64,000 bases of DNA from Apostichopus japonicus (lineage: Eukaryota > Echinodermata > Holothuroidea > Aspidochirotida > Stichopodidae), in NCBI RefSeq assembly GCF_037975245.1, contig NC_092580.1:26210501-26274500 (forward strand), in the 5' to 3' direction. Of the stretch, positions 11,861 to 22,586 are shown piece by piece. The notes beneath the pieces are model-generated. The model was not told where the DNA came from. It searched no databases and saw nothing but the letters and a program-made list of their open reading frames with translations. The translations under genes were made by a program, and so were the position numbers. Position 1 is the first letter of the stretch. Each line of letters starts with the position of its first letter.

Positions 11861-13470
11861 AAGAAATCTGTAACCATCTGTGTGGACATCGCTTTAATCG
11901 TTGCTCTCCACTCTCGTTCTAATTTTATTTCAATTTTTAACCGGGTTCAATTAACGCACCAATTCGATTTATTCATGATAAGATTTTAAATGATGAATCT
12001 GCAGTCTAGAAAACCTTCATTTTGCCACATCCATGAGTGAAATGTTAATTAGCACGGTCTACTTAAACGACATGAGTTTTGCTCATAGATCAGATCGGTC
12101 AGATTGCTTTTAATTCATATTAAATAAATAATAATAATAATAATAAGTAAACGATCAAAGCTATCCGTTTTGTTGTGATTAATTGAAAAGCAATGATACT
12201 ATTATGACGTTGTGAGTTTAAAACCAGCCTTGAAGTACAATGACCTAGAATTTCACAAATTTTGAACCACTTGAAACAAAATACCAGCTAGTGCTTAACA
12301 AATCTACTGGCTAAAAAAACAAAAATGTCACTGGTATGGTAGTTTCCTGTACATTTAAAACACATATGAGTTACTGCACAGGCTGTTGAGAGCATCCTGT
12401 TAATATTTGCTAATTTAAGAAACAGTAAAATAGTTAGGTATGGGAAATCATGCAGATTCCTCGACTGATACAATAGTTTAAAACCGAATTAATACCATGT
12501 GTTTATTAGTTAGAACTCAAAGTTTTAGTGGCAGAAAAAAATTGCCAGTGCATATTTTTTGTTCTAGAACTGCAAATGGCAATCTAAGCCATGCACTCGC
12601 ATAATTTAGCTGGAATTTCCAGGGCCTGATAAAAAGAGTGATTGAAACATGAGATCAGTAGTATTAGAGATGATAAATTTGGTCTTTTCTGCATTTTTTG
12701 CATATCACAGTTTATGAAACAAAAGCCATCTATTTGTGTACATTACTGTATCTTGATATCTCTCAGGAAAAACAGTTTTTCAATCAAAGTTTGTTTATTT
12801 GGAAAGAGTCGGCTACTTCTGTTTCAAAAAATTCTGCAGGGTTTTTTTATCTTGTAAAAGGTATATATAGAGAATTTGCAATTCTGTGTTTTTTTCCCTG
12901 TTAGGTACACGTACAAGGTTTCCATGGTAACATACATTTGCATTATTAACAATGATGAATGGAACAATGGAATAGAAAGCTACAAAGCGCAACCTCTCTG
13001 GGTAAGATATGTATGCATGTCATAGCATATCCAATCCATTATTGTCTGAACATATAAAAGTAAAGTTATATAGAAGTTTACTTCTCTGCGTCATCAATCC
13101 TTTTTTTTTTTTTTTTGGGGTGTGCTCAGGATTGTGTACAGAAGAATTTTCTATAATTATGGAAGGAACCCCCAAAAAATATATATACAGGGATTTGAGT
13201 CTTTGTTTTGACGAGGGCAGCTTAGGTGGTTGCTTATTGAACTCAACAGTCAACTGTACTTTGAAAACTAAGTTAAAAGTTATGGGAGTTGTGGGTGACA
13301 TATCATGCAAGGTTGCTTCCTTTGAAAAAACAAATATATATGAAAAGAGCAACACAAAATGGGAGTTGTATATATATCTATATGATCATATAACTACTGC
13401 ACATTGGTTTTTTTTGTTAATGCCTTTATACTAACCTCCGATAGACTGTAGAATCTGATCAAGCCCTGCG
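11861..13470. other. AT-rich non-coding stretch
   Basis: Nothing recognisable. An AAT microsatellite lies at 12124-12146 and a T run at 13100-13117. Open frames here, including 13009-13434 (+) and 13020-13355 (-), overlap on opposite strands and have no family resemblance. Confidence 0.5.
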
Positions 13471-13472
13471 TC

Positions 13473-14284
13473 TTAAAGCAGCATTTTGCGTTGGGTCGCT
13501 TTTTTCCACCTTTTTAACATGTGCATCGATTTTTTTACATGTATCAATCATAAAACAGCAAACTAAGATACCATCCAAGTTTCACCCTGCCAAGAGCGTT
13601 AATTAGCGAGTAATTAACGATTTATATCGATAACGAGTAAAAGTGTCCTCGACAAAGTTTTCATATCTCCAAATCCACTAGTTTGAATTCCACCAATCAG
13701 TGAATAGTATGTTTATTCATGAGCATTTTGCGTTTGGTCGCCGTTTTCTACTTTTTTGACATGTCCATCGAGTTTTTTACATACATCAAATCACAAAACA
13801 GCAAATTAAGATATTAGCCAAGTTTTCCCCTGCCAAAAACGTTAATTGGCGAGTATTCCACATACAAAATTAAATCGCATTCAGTTCCCAAACCCACTAG
13901 TTTGAATTCAACCAATCAGAGATGCAGGTTTAGTTATGAGCCGTTGCTAAAAATAGATTCAAGACTTTGCGTTGGGAGTTGTTATGCAACTCCCTGGTAC
14001 AACTGCCATATAGACTGTACACAAATCAAGCGTGGTGTTATATTACGTATCTGTCAATGACGTTCGTAGTGTTTAAATATTCATATTATGGGAGAGGTTT
14101 ATTGGGTTCCCAACGGAAAATATCTTGGAGAACAACAAAGTTGAAAGTTGCAATTTTTTCGACTTTTATGCCACCATTTGAAGTAAAATATAAATAGATA
14201 AGCTAGTTATGTATGTCGTTATGGCATAGTGGAGTCAGTGAGGTTGAGAAATATCATAGTCGAGGACGCAAAATGCTGCTTTAA
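13473..14284. mobile_element. TTAA-flanked 804 bp transposon with 15 bp TIR
   Basis: TTAA at 13473-13476 and 14281-14284 flank a segment whose ends are exact inverted copies of AGCAGCATTTTGCGT. Inside, the end sequence plus about 140 bp recurs: GCATTTTGCGTTGGGTCGC at about 13479 and a diverged copy at about 13725. Each copy is followed by an ACATGT...ACAGCAAA block and a CCACTAGTTTGAATTC block. This suggests an internal tandem duplication or a nested related copy. No transposase frame is visible, so it is non-autonomous. The ends differ from the 357 bp MITE, so it is a separate TTAA family. Confidence 0.8.
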
Positions 14285-16842
14285 TTATATTTGCCATATC
14301 TCCATCTAGATCTGGAATACTATTCAATTTTTAAAATTGATCACCAGATATTATCCCTTTGGCGAAAAAAAAAGAAAAGAGAGAGAACGTTGGCCATTTG
14401 TAAATTTATGAGTTCCATGCATGCAGGCTTGTTGATCTTAATTATTCAGTACGCAGCTGTGGCCAGTTTATACATATTTCAAGTCAAATGGTTGACCCGG
14501 ATGGAGAAAGATTGATCTGTAAGTCAATTTCAGGTACATGACTTCGGTTCATGGACCTCCCTCCCCCCCCCCCCCCCCCACACACACGCACCCACATACA
14601 CACAGTTTGATATTGGGGGTAAGGAGCAGGACTAATGTTCACTACTATTGAAGTTGCTGCCCACTTTATACCCTCTCATATCTTTAATTTATTTTAATTA
14701 ACTATATTCTCGAAATGGGATGGGGGAGGGTGGGGGGGTGGCAACATAGCTCTTCCAGTTTCTAGTGTTGGGGATCCTATGTCAATAGCATCACAGTACT
14801 CTAGGCAAAAGTACTTTGAGAATTTGGAGCCTGAAATTCATGAACTATAAGTATACAGCTTGCAGTAGAAGTGCATTTACAAAGTCATTTCATATCTCAA
14901 CAACAGATGCTTAATTGTGGCTCATGAGTCTTGTCATCGTCGTCGTATTCCTGCTGATGGCACCACTGGAGTTTAGTAGTTGACCTATCAAGATAATTCT
15001 TCACCTGTTGTGAGTGTCGACTGTCCGGTGGGGCTGTGCTATATTTGTTGATTGCAACACACAGTGAAGAACAAAGCATCCAGATCGACATTTTAACAGA
15101 AAAAATCAACAGTATCTCCTGTGAAATTATTTTGTAATTTTTTTATGATTGTCAAGCAGGAGGGGTTGTACATGCAGTTCAAGTAATCCTTGATTCTGCA
15201 GAAAGTTTGTTGCATTCTCTAGAAGACTTTTGTCAATAGGTGTGTATAGTACATAGGTATAATAAGTATATTATAAGTAATTAATTAATGCTGCCATAAT
15301 TCTCCAAATGAAAGTCTAAGATCAATATGGCGGTGGAAGATGATTTTTAACAATTTGGTTTCAAGAGTCAATGTGTCATTTAGCGAAGTTATCTGTGGAA
15401 ACGTAATTTTAGCGCAATAAAATCACACACCCTTGAAATACCTTTTAGCAGTGGTTCAGTGACAAAATTTACAATTGATCAAAACATCATAACCTTGTGC
15501 AGAATTTCTTGAATTTATCCTTCAAATACTGTCAACTGAGACTTTTATATTCCAGACACAAGACATAAGTCTTGGTACTTATATATGTTCTTACCTGTCT
15601 CCACTTGAGTACATGTATGCACTTCTGCCTTCCCAGATGTTAAGGACTATCTAGTAAGGAAACTATTTTCCATGCAAAAAAGAAGAAAAAAATACATTCT
15701 TAGGCTTTTCGAATGTTAGAATTATGAAAGGGAAGGTGACCTGAGGTCGCTGAAGGCTCACAGTTTTAGAAAGGTTCCCATTTCCTAGTACATTTGCTGT
15801 AAATTAGTAAATTATAAAGGCTCTACATTATAGCTATGTTATAACTATATTGCATACAGTAAAGCTTCATTCTGTCTCAGCGCTTGCTGCAAAAGAAGCA
15901 TTGGTTTTGAACAGGTCATGATTTAAATTCATTGCGTATCTCTCCCCTCGTAATCCAAATTTTAATATGTTTTTTTAATTTTTTTTGCGTTCATGTATAC
16001 ATCTGTTAGATATATATAAACCGTACGTTTGACTACGGGATGGTTAAATTGTCAGCGGTAGGCTTAAAGCTTAGGGCTTCACTCATCAGTACTACGAGAC
16101 CGTACTTATAAAAAGTATCTCTCTATTCGAGATAATAGGATCAGTGTTTACACCACTGTCAGAGCAGTTAATCTTCTAATAATCTCCTGGGGGCAGAATT
16201 TGATACCAAGTGGGAGAAATGGCTTGTAGGTGTACTGGTTGTGAAGTATTAGCACTTGGTATCGATCGCATCTTGAATTACAGGAAGAGTGACGTAGTCG
16301 AATCTAGAATGTGTACGAGTATGGAATCCATAAGTATGGGTGTCTATATTATATATATACACACACTCACTGCTTAATTGTGACATCCAGTAAACTGCAT
16401 AGAGCCAGCTCGGTGCCGTAATGACAGACGCCGTTTATATTGGCGACCAGGGACGAATTTCCTTGTGATTTTAATTGCAGCGTCTGATAAGCTGATGAAA
16501 ACTTAATTGCTACATTCAGGGTAAATTTTAAAAGGATGTTTTCTGTTTGTCCCTCTGACAACCAAGTCTTCTGCTTTGGTGTCGTTTCCAAACGGCAAAT
16601 TGTAGTTGTCCGAAAAAATGTAGCAAAATAACAAAGAATGACCGATATATAGAGTGTATTAGGAGAGATGTTTAGGATTGGTGAATAGAACACCAGCTTC
16701 AGGCCAGTAAAACTCCCAGGATTCCAGCGGATCAACGGCCTTTAGAACACTTCTGCACTATTTTAGATTTATTTCAGCATCTCCAAATGTGAAGGAGGGC
16801 TGATACCCTTTTATAATTTTCCCTTTTTGCTGGTAATTTATT
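14285..16842. other. AT-rich non-coding stretch
   Basis: No gene supported. A C run is at 14562-14579, followed by a CA-rich tract. The minus-strand frame at 16367-16735 (122 residues) is the longest here. It has no recognisable domain or splice context, so I do not call it. Confidence 0.5.
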
Positions 16843-17134
16843 TATAGTGTATTGAATTTGATCTGTAAATAACTATAGTACTTCTAAGAACAGTTAACCT
16901 CCAAAGGTAATTTTGGTTGTCTTCAGGAATAGAAATTTGGTTGTCAGGGACGACCGTACAAAATTTGCCGTGATATGCAATTTAGGTCAGAATTTGTTAG
17001 TCACACAGTTCTGTTAAGTTATTCATGTAGTTAACATGCTTGTACAACATGTTTAAAAATATTTCATATGCAAGACAGCTGTAAATATATATAAGAAAGA
17101 AACGAGTTATCACTTAAAGATTTGTTCATATAGA
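16843..17134. repeat. 292 bp direct repeat, left copy
   Basis: Every base I compared by eye matches 22666-22957. It is AT-rich host-like DNA with no resemblance to the element it borders. The bases outside the two copies differ, so the boundaries are exact. It may be a very long target-site duplication, a rearrangement product or an assembly artefact. Confidence 0.9.
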
Positions 17135-17460
17135 TTTACTTCGTTCCCCACTTACCTGTCTCCCCACAACCTATGCACCGCATTCTACCGTGTCTAGAAT
17201 GCCCTGGTAATCTTTTAACACTGTACACCCTCATTGGCCCTAATGGCCTTCCTTCATTTTTCTACCCACAAAGTGTCTCAATGTGTTTTTCGGAGTTAGA
17301 AAAATTTTCGCGAAATTCGCCCGGATTACCTTGGATTTATACTCTAGAAGTTTCCTATCAGGACTTCTGCACTTCCAAGGATCTTTTCCAGCCTGATAAG
17401 TATCCTTTTCTTGTAGGGAAGGGTGTTTTTGGGGGCTGTTTTTAGTGTACACTCTCGCCC
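17134..17460 (+). repeat. DIRS-like left terminal block
   Basis: It begins ATTTACTTCGTTCCCCACTT, then ACCTGTCTCCCCACAAC. Positions 17134-17179 recur exactly in inverse orientation at 22059-22104, and the next roughly 78 bp recur inverted at 22587-22664 with about two differences. Related blocks lie at 27119, 60003, 11651, 39102, 49773 and 55743. The frame at 17173-17445 (+) lies wholly inside this repeat. Parallel frames in the 27 kb and 60 kb copies are broken, so I treat it as non-coding. Confidence 0.85.
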
Positions 17461-17519
17461 ATGCGTTCGTTTTTTCTTACGTAACGTTTTTAGGGTAGCA
17501 GGTAGTAGCTCTGCGAGAC

Positions 17520-18490
17520 TACTTCGTTCGTTGCCTATACCGCCTTGTTTACGCGGATAGGCATATATTTTCGTATGTACATGTTTCAGCTTTTCTTACT
17601 TTCAAAAAATAAGATGTTTTGCTTGTTTCATGTTCCTTCGTTACTTCTTACGCTTTTGTGTGGGTTTTTCCCTTGTAGCGTAATTTGTAGCGTTGCCTAT
17701 ACCGCCCTGTTTACGCGGATAGGCATGTTTTTCCGTATGTACATGTGTTTCAGCCTTTCTTAAGGCATAAGATGTTTTGCTTTCATGTACTTCGTTAATT
17801 TTTACGCTTTCAGTGTGGGTTTTCACTTTTGTAGCGTAGTTGTAGCCACGTTCCGATATCTCCTAACTAGTCGAGATAGTCGGCTCGTTTCGTTGTTTTT
17901 CATGTTAAGACGGGAGTATCCTTGATTTCATATATTGTTGTATATTTTCATGTTTCCTCCAGTTGTTGCTACGTGCGCTCCCTGAGTCTCATGACTTGGG
18001 GTGTACCTCGTAGCCTTGTTCCCCCCTCCGCTGGTTCGCGGTTAGGGGGTTCTCTCCCTTATATACATGTTTCGTCCGTTTTACAAGTTTTTCGATGCAT
18101 ATATGTTTAGTTACGTTGCTTCCATATGTCGGAAGTGTTTCTCCTTGTAACGTATCTTGTAAGCCGCGAACTCCTATCCAATACTAGGCGGTTAGGCGGT
18201 TCGATTACGTTGTTGTTGTTTCTTGTTTGAACCTTCATATATTTGTACATATTTTCATGTTTCTCCATGGGTTTCGCTACTCGTGCGCCTCCTAAGTGTC
18301 GGGAGTTTCACTTGGGGCGTATCTCGTAGCCTTGTTCCTCCCTTCCCGCTCTGTACGCGGATAGAGGGGTTCTCTCCCTTGTATACATGCTTCGTCCTTT
18401 TCCTTCATGTATTCTAGTTACGTGTTCGCTTCTAAGTTTGGGAAGTTTTCACTATTGTAGCGTACCTTGTAAGCCGCGAGCCTCTAGCGG
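17520..18490. repeat. Tandem-repeat leader region of the DIRS-like element
   Basis: Two units of about 160 bp (from about 17532 and 17692) share CTATACCGCC, ACGCGGATAGGCAT and CGTATGTACATGT. These are followed by longer diverged units (about 17905-18180 and 18215-18480) sharing GTAGCCTTGTTCC, GGGGTTCTCTCCCTT and CTTGTAAGCCGCGA. Several units contain short inverted motifs. Repeated leaders of this kind can hold promoters, but nothing here proves that. Confidence 0.75.
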
Positions 18491-18669
18491 GGCGCGTTGT
18501 TTTTGTCACGTAACTTTACTCTCTGTTAGCATACTCCCACCCTACTTCCTCCTTATAGTCGTTCCGTTTGATACGTTAGACTATTCGCCGTTAGTCTCTC
18601 CTTAACGTGAGTTTCTCAGACATGTCTCGAAGCCACCTTAAATGTGTGAACTGTTCCGAGACCTCTGTC

Positions 18670-19805
18670 TAGTCTGTTTTGTTTTCACACCAGACAGTGG
18701 CAGCACATCGACACCTGGCTAGCAGGCCGGGACAGTTTAGATCTATCACCGAACCCACAGTTCCCCTGGAGGGAATCGGAGGAGAGACTGGAGATGAAGA
18801 GGAAGTGAGAGAGTTGGTGGGAGTTGAGATGGAGAGAGGCCAGGAGAGGGCCGGAGAAGAGAGAGAGAGAGAGATGGGGATTTTGCCACCCAAGGTGCCG
18901 GCGTAGTCCGGATGTACCACCAAGGGCTAGGGCAAGGGCAAGGCTCAAGGCCAACCAAAAGCCCATGAGAGAGAGAGAGAGAGAGAGAGATGGATATTTT
19001 GCCACCCAAGGTGCCGGCGCTGTCCGGATGTACCACCAAGGGCTAGGGCAAGGGCAAGGCTCAAGGCCAACCAAAAGCCCATGACAAAGACGGCCAGAGC
19101 GGACAGTCCGTCCGGGTCGCAGAGAGCGGCACCCGTTGTGGTGCGCGCAAAGAGAGGGGCTCCGGAGAGCCAGGGTCCGGCGAGACCTCAGAAGGAGCCC
19201 GGAACAGACGTTCCCCTCCGACCCAAGGAAGGCTAGGCTCAAGGCCAATAAAAAGCCCATTAGAAGTTCCGACCGGAACGGACAGAATGTCCGGGTCGAG
19301 GAGAGTGGTACCCGGCGTGGTACGCACACAGAGATAGGCTCCGGGAGCCCGAGTCCGGCGAGAGAGGCCGGAGGAGAGAGAGAGAGAGAGGAGAAAGAGA
19401 TATTGCCCCCCAAGGTCCCGGCACCGTCCGGATTCTATGACCAAGGGGGAAGGCAAGGGCAAGGCTCAAGGCCAATAAATAGCCCATTTGAAATTCCGAC
19501 CGGAATGGACAGAATGTCCGGGTCGAGAGGAGTGGTACCCGGCTAGGTACGCACACAGAGATGGGCTCTGGGGGCCCGGGTCCGACGAGACCACGGGTCC
19601 AGCGAGACCTCACAGGGAGTGCGGAACCGAGGTTCCACTCCGGATCCCAGGAGTCGGTCCCGGAGCCGGGAACCGATGAGATCAACAACTGCTGGGCCCC
19701 CAGATCGGGGTAGTAAGGGCAAACGCCCAATCCGAAAGGAAAGCCGGCTGGAGCGAGGTTCCCACGGCAAACGGAGATATACTTATCCCCAGCCTCAAAG
19801 TTAAT
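18670..19805 (+). pseudogene. Repetitive, basic gag-like region (degenerate)
   Basis: Degenerate tandem units of about 110-225 bp contain CCACCCAAGGTGCCGGCG, GGCAAGGCTCAAGGCCAA, purine tracts of GAGAGA and a block with CCGACCGGAA...TGTCCGGGTCGAG...GGTACGCACACAGAGAT. Read on the + strand they give Arg/Lys/Gly/Pro-rich peptides, ending near 19679 in an RSRSRSREPM stretch before the stop region at 19801. The reading frame shifts between units. Position between the leader and the recombinase, and the basic composition, fit a gag-like first ORF of a DIRS element. No zinc knuckle or capsid motif is visible, so the gag label is inference. The long minus-strand frames over this region (18685-19413, 19260-19916) are Ser/Leu/Pro shadows. 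Confidence 0.5.
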
Positions 19806-19920
19806 CCCGCCTCCAAGAGGGGGAAGAGTCTCTTTCATCAGGGGAGTGTTGCCCCACGGAACTAGCAGCTTGAGCTGCGACGACAGGTTCGAATCAATTG
19901 CGGAAAGACACTGCAATCGC

Positions 19921-21030
19921 TACACCATTTATCATTACACAGCCCGAATGTGTGTTTAATGAGTACCAGCAGAAACCAGGACATGACATAGATTTCCTGG
20001 GCATTCATGGGTCATATTCTCCTCGCTAATTATTTTTTTCTCTCTCGTTATAATTCATCGCCATATGTCTAGGTTTGAAACCTTGCTTATGTTTTGTTGT
20101 TTAAAAAGCTTGTGGAACCCCCTCCAGAGCATGTTAAAAGGCGCAAACTGAAGCGATTCTAGTACAGTCTCGTTACTTAGTACCTTGGCAACCTGCCAAG
20201 AAGAGAACGTTCTCGAAGCTTGGCAAAGTGCCAGGAAAACAAGCCTTCTAAGAGTCTTGGCAAACTGCCAAGAAAATATACCCGCTGTATATTTGTTATG
20301 AGAGGAGGGGGGCCAAGCAGTCACCTGGATTGACACGTGTAAGCTCAACGTTTGCTGCAACGAGCTGTCGACTACGTGAGCGATCCCATGGAATAAACCT
20401 CTCTCTCTATATTTTGGGTGAATTTCCAAGACAAACGAGTTAGTAAGTTGGAAAAGGGGTAGGATAAAACCCCAACAGAGGTACAAGCGCTAACGCGCTC
20501 CGAGCATACAGTATGCGCTTCGTGAATAATGTTCGATGTTCCGACATTTTAAGCACAGTTGCATTTCGTAGCACCTGATAGCCTAGTCGTGGCTATGCAC
20601 TAGGTGGTTTCAATAGGAAGTTGGATACTTCTACTGTACTACACTACGAAATTGATACGTCTCGACATGGAGAGATTTGAGGAGTAACGGGTACGTTATC
20701 ATAACATTTATTACGTGTTTATTACGTTAAATGTGGTGTGGTAAAAACGTCGACATAACGTTTCTATGAGATATTAATGTTATATTAATGTTATATTAAT
20801 GTCTTAACGTAAATCGTTTTGAAATATGAGTCTGAAAACGTTTTCGGTGACATACCTCTTACACCACTAATAACGTTACCATAACAAAACACTAGGCCTA
20901 CATGCTTAGTAACGCTTTAGTGTTTGCTGAGTAACTCCCCGGGCTCCGTTAAGCAGCCAGGGATTTATGAGGTGGATTTTCTACAAACCCACCCTCTCAC
21001 CATCTTCACAGCCCCTGTTGGGAGTTTGTT
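19921..21030. other. Middle section of the element, origin unclear
   Basis: No pol domain is recognisable. The minus-strand frame at 20055-20486 crosses three short hairpins (20184-20272) and looks spurious. At 20786-20812 GTTATATTAAT is repeated in tandem. A GGAATAAACC stretch at 20390 resembles a polyadenylation context. The section may be a nested insertion that replaced the reverse-transcriptase region. Confidence 0.4.
20184..20272. repeat. Three regularly spaced CTTGGCA...TGCCAAG hairpins
   Basis: Inverted repeats lie at 20184-20200, 20219-20235 and 20256-20272, with starts 35 and 37 bp apart. Each can form a 6-7 bp stem with a 3-base loop. Between the first two lies the perfect 12 bp palindrome GAGAACGTTCTC (20203-20214). 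Spacing and shape suggest repeated protein-binding or RNA hairpin sites. Confidence 0.75.
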
Positions 21031-21049
21031 TCTGATGAGTAGGTCTATC

Positions 21050-21240
21050 GCTCAGTTAGCTCAGGGTTAAAGCCTTTCAGTCATAAGGTCCCCGGTTCAG
21101 GCCACCCCAAGAGTAATGTATGTTGTCCAGCTACAGAGTTGTCGACTTTTCATAATCATGGACGTTAATTTTGTATATAAGAGACTGACTTCAGTCAGCT
21201 TGCAGCTTGGTTAAGCCAGTGAGGCTTCTTCTCAAGTTCC
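21050..21240 (+). repeat. tRNA-like SINE candidate
   Basis: An A-box-like TAGCTCAGGGTTAAAGC (from about 21058) is followed about 35 bp later by a B-box-like GGTTCAGGCC. A non-tRNA tail runs to about 21240. The internal pol III promoter arrangement fits a tRNA-derived SINE, but no second copy was found in the window. Confidence 0.4.
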
Positions 21241-21454
21241 TACTTGCAGGATGATCCTAAATACGTTCTTAAATACATACATTTAATTGTAGGAGTCACA
21301 TAAACAGTAGCATTGTAGCTTTGTTTAAGATTCTGATGAAGCAAACTATCCATTCAGTACTCAGTCTCATTTTTTGTAGCAGGGTAGCATTGTTTAAGAT
21401 TCTGTACTCACTCAGCAGAGTGAGATTCTGTACCTTCAGTACTCATTTTTGGAG

Positions 21455-21690
21455 AGTACTGTGGTCAAGTGGTGAAGGCAGTGGGCTGGTGATCTAAGGC
21501 TTGCAGGTTTGAGTCCTGGCCGGATCATTCAGTTGTTTCCTTGGGCAAGGCACTTTTTCGTCAGTGCAGCTTCCCATCCAGGAGATACTTGTCTCTATGC
21601 TTGACAGGTTTTCGTTGACCGGGGTAATATTGTTAGGCGCCTCAGGCATCATTATCTTTCAATAGGTCTTCGCCTTTTCTTTCCCCAATA
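21455..21690 (+). repeat. tRNA-derived SINE
   Basis: A box TGGTCAAGTGGTGAAGGC (21462) and B box GGTTTGAGTCC (about 21506) are spaced as in a tRNA head. They are followed by a tail with CCTTGGGCAAGGCACTTT, a sequence style common in tRNA-derived SINEs of many animals. It lies inside the DIRS-like element, just upstream of the recombinase remnant, so it probably inserted there later. Confidence 0.65.
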
Positions 21691-21743
21691 TTATGATTAA
21701 TATTTTTTAGCATGGAAAGAACTGTACTTCGACATCTCTGTTC

Positions 21744-22051
21744 TTCCTCCTTCGAGTGACCCACTCAGCAGCCTGGGAGGATACCTTGTCCCGCTGTTTG
21801 GTGGAAGCCGTCCGCCCTCTGGCTACAGGTCCAGGCAGATCCACGGCTCACAACAGCAGGGGTTTCACTGCTTCTACAGCCCTGTTCGCAGGTTTTCCAA
21901 TAGTGGACATCTGCAAGACGACGGCGTGGAAGACTCCAATCGCTTTGTCGCCTGCTACTTATCGGACATATCACAGGCCGATTTGGCTTTGGTCGCTCGA
22001 TGATACGAGCTCCGGGGGTCCCACCTCTCGGGCCTCCCACCATCGGACAGT
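21744..22051 (+). pseudogene. Tyrosine recombinase C-terminus (DIRS-type), frameshifted
   Basis: The frame open from 21756 contains an AH-N-S-R-G box (the H-x-x-R of tyrosine recombinases), then STALFAGFP and DICKTTAWKTP. Close to position 21939 the family pattern continues only in a neighbouring frame, with FVACYLSD, whose Tyr matches the catalytic nucleophile. A second shift a few codons later leads to a GRFGFGRSM-like end. DIRS and related retroelements use such an enzyme to integrate circular DNA. Only the last part of the catalytic domain is present, and the upstream part, including the first catalytic Arg, is missing. With two frame breaks it cannot be functional. Its position just before the internal complementary region is where DIRS elements keep this gene. 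Confidence 0.7.
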
Positions 22052-22058
22052 GCCACTC

Positions 22059-22157
22059 GGTGCATAGGTTGTGGGGAGACAGGTAAGTGGGGAACGAAGT
22101 AAATATTATAAAACTTACTGGTTTATATATTTACGAGTGACCCACTTACCTGTCTCC
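22059..22157. repeat. DIRS internal complementary region (joined ends)
   Basis: Positions 22059-22104 are the exact inverse of the left terminus (17134-17179). Positions 22105-22157 (TATAAAACTTACTGG, then TTTACGAGTGACCC and ACTTACCTGTCTCC) are, with about two differences, the inverse of the complete right terminus seen at 45281-45331. The two ends are therefore fused head to head, as in the junction of a circular intermediate. In known DIRS elements such a region guides end completion during reverse transcription. Confidence 0.85.
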
Positions 22158-22586
22158 ATTTCCCGCCACCCTCCCCCGAGGGAGGTGGGACGCAGCCGGA
22201 CGGGGGAGCGGTCGTTCGACCTGACTCATGACTCCTCGCGTTTCGTCGATAGACATCGCCACCCCCTGGGTCGCCTGCGGCTACTTGTCTATCGGTGGGT
22301 GTTGTTTCCTTAGTTCGGTTTACCAGGTTACTCTTTACCATCTAAGGTAGTATGGGCCTCGTCCCCTTGTTCAATTAGGCCTCTGTTAGTGTAGGGGGAG
22401 GCACGCCTACGGGGTGACGGAGGGCGGACCCCCACCCCGACTGTTCAGGGTGGGCTCCGCCTGGAGGCGTCAGCAGTCTTTGTTAGCGTTAGATTTTTCC
22501 TTCTCGGCGAGCTCGGCGGGTGGCAGGGTTTACCCGCCACCCTCCCCGAGGTCGCGTCAGGGGCCACTTTGTGGGAAAGTGGTCTC
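22158..22586. other. GC-rich 3' section of the DIRS-like element
   Basis: It is clearly GC-richer than the host DNA. The motif CCCGCCACCCTCCCC appears at both ends of the section (about 22161 and 22528), as if this were its own direct-repeat pair. The frames at 22071-22313 (+) and 22123-22341 (-) lie over it and have no recognisable product. Confidence 0.55.

Noticed and set aside
16367-16735. 122-residue minus-strand frame outside repeats
   Set aside because: Ordinary composition, but no recognisable domain, no splice context and no neighbour; length is within chance for 64 kb.
17173-17445. 90-residue frame in the left DIRS terminal block
   Set aside because: The related copies at 27.2 and 60.1 kb break this frame, and it lies in a terminal repeat where no ORF is expected.
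18685-19413. 242-residue minus-strand open frame with Ser/Leu/Pro repeats
   Set aside because: It is the opposite strand of the GAGAGA-rich gag-like repeats, and repeat structure explains its openness.
19260-19916. 218-residue minus-strand open frame
   Set aside because: It lies over the same degenerate repeats, and repeat units give unrelated frames.
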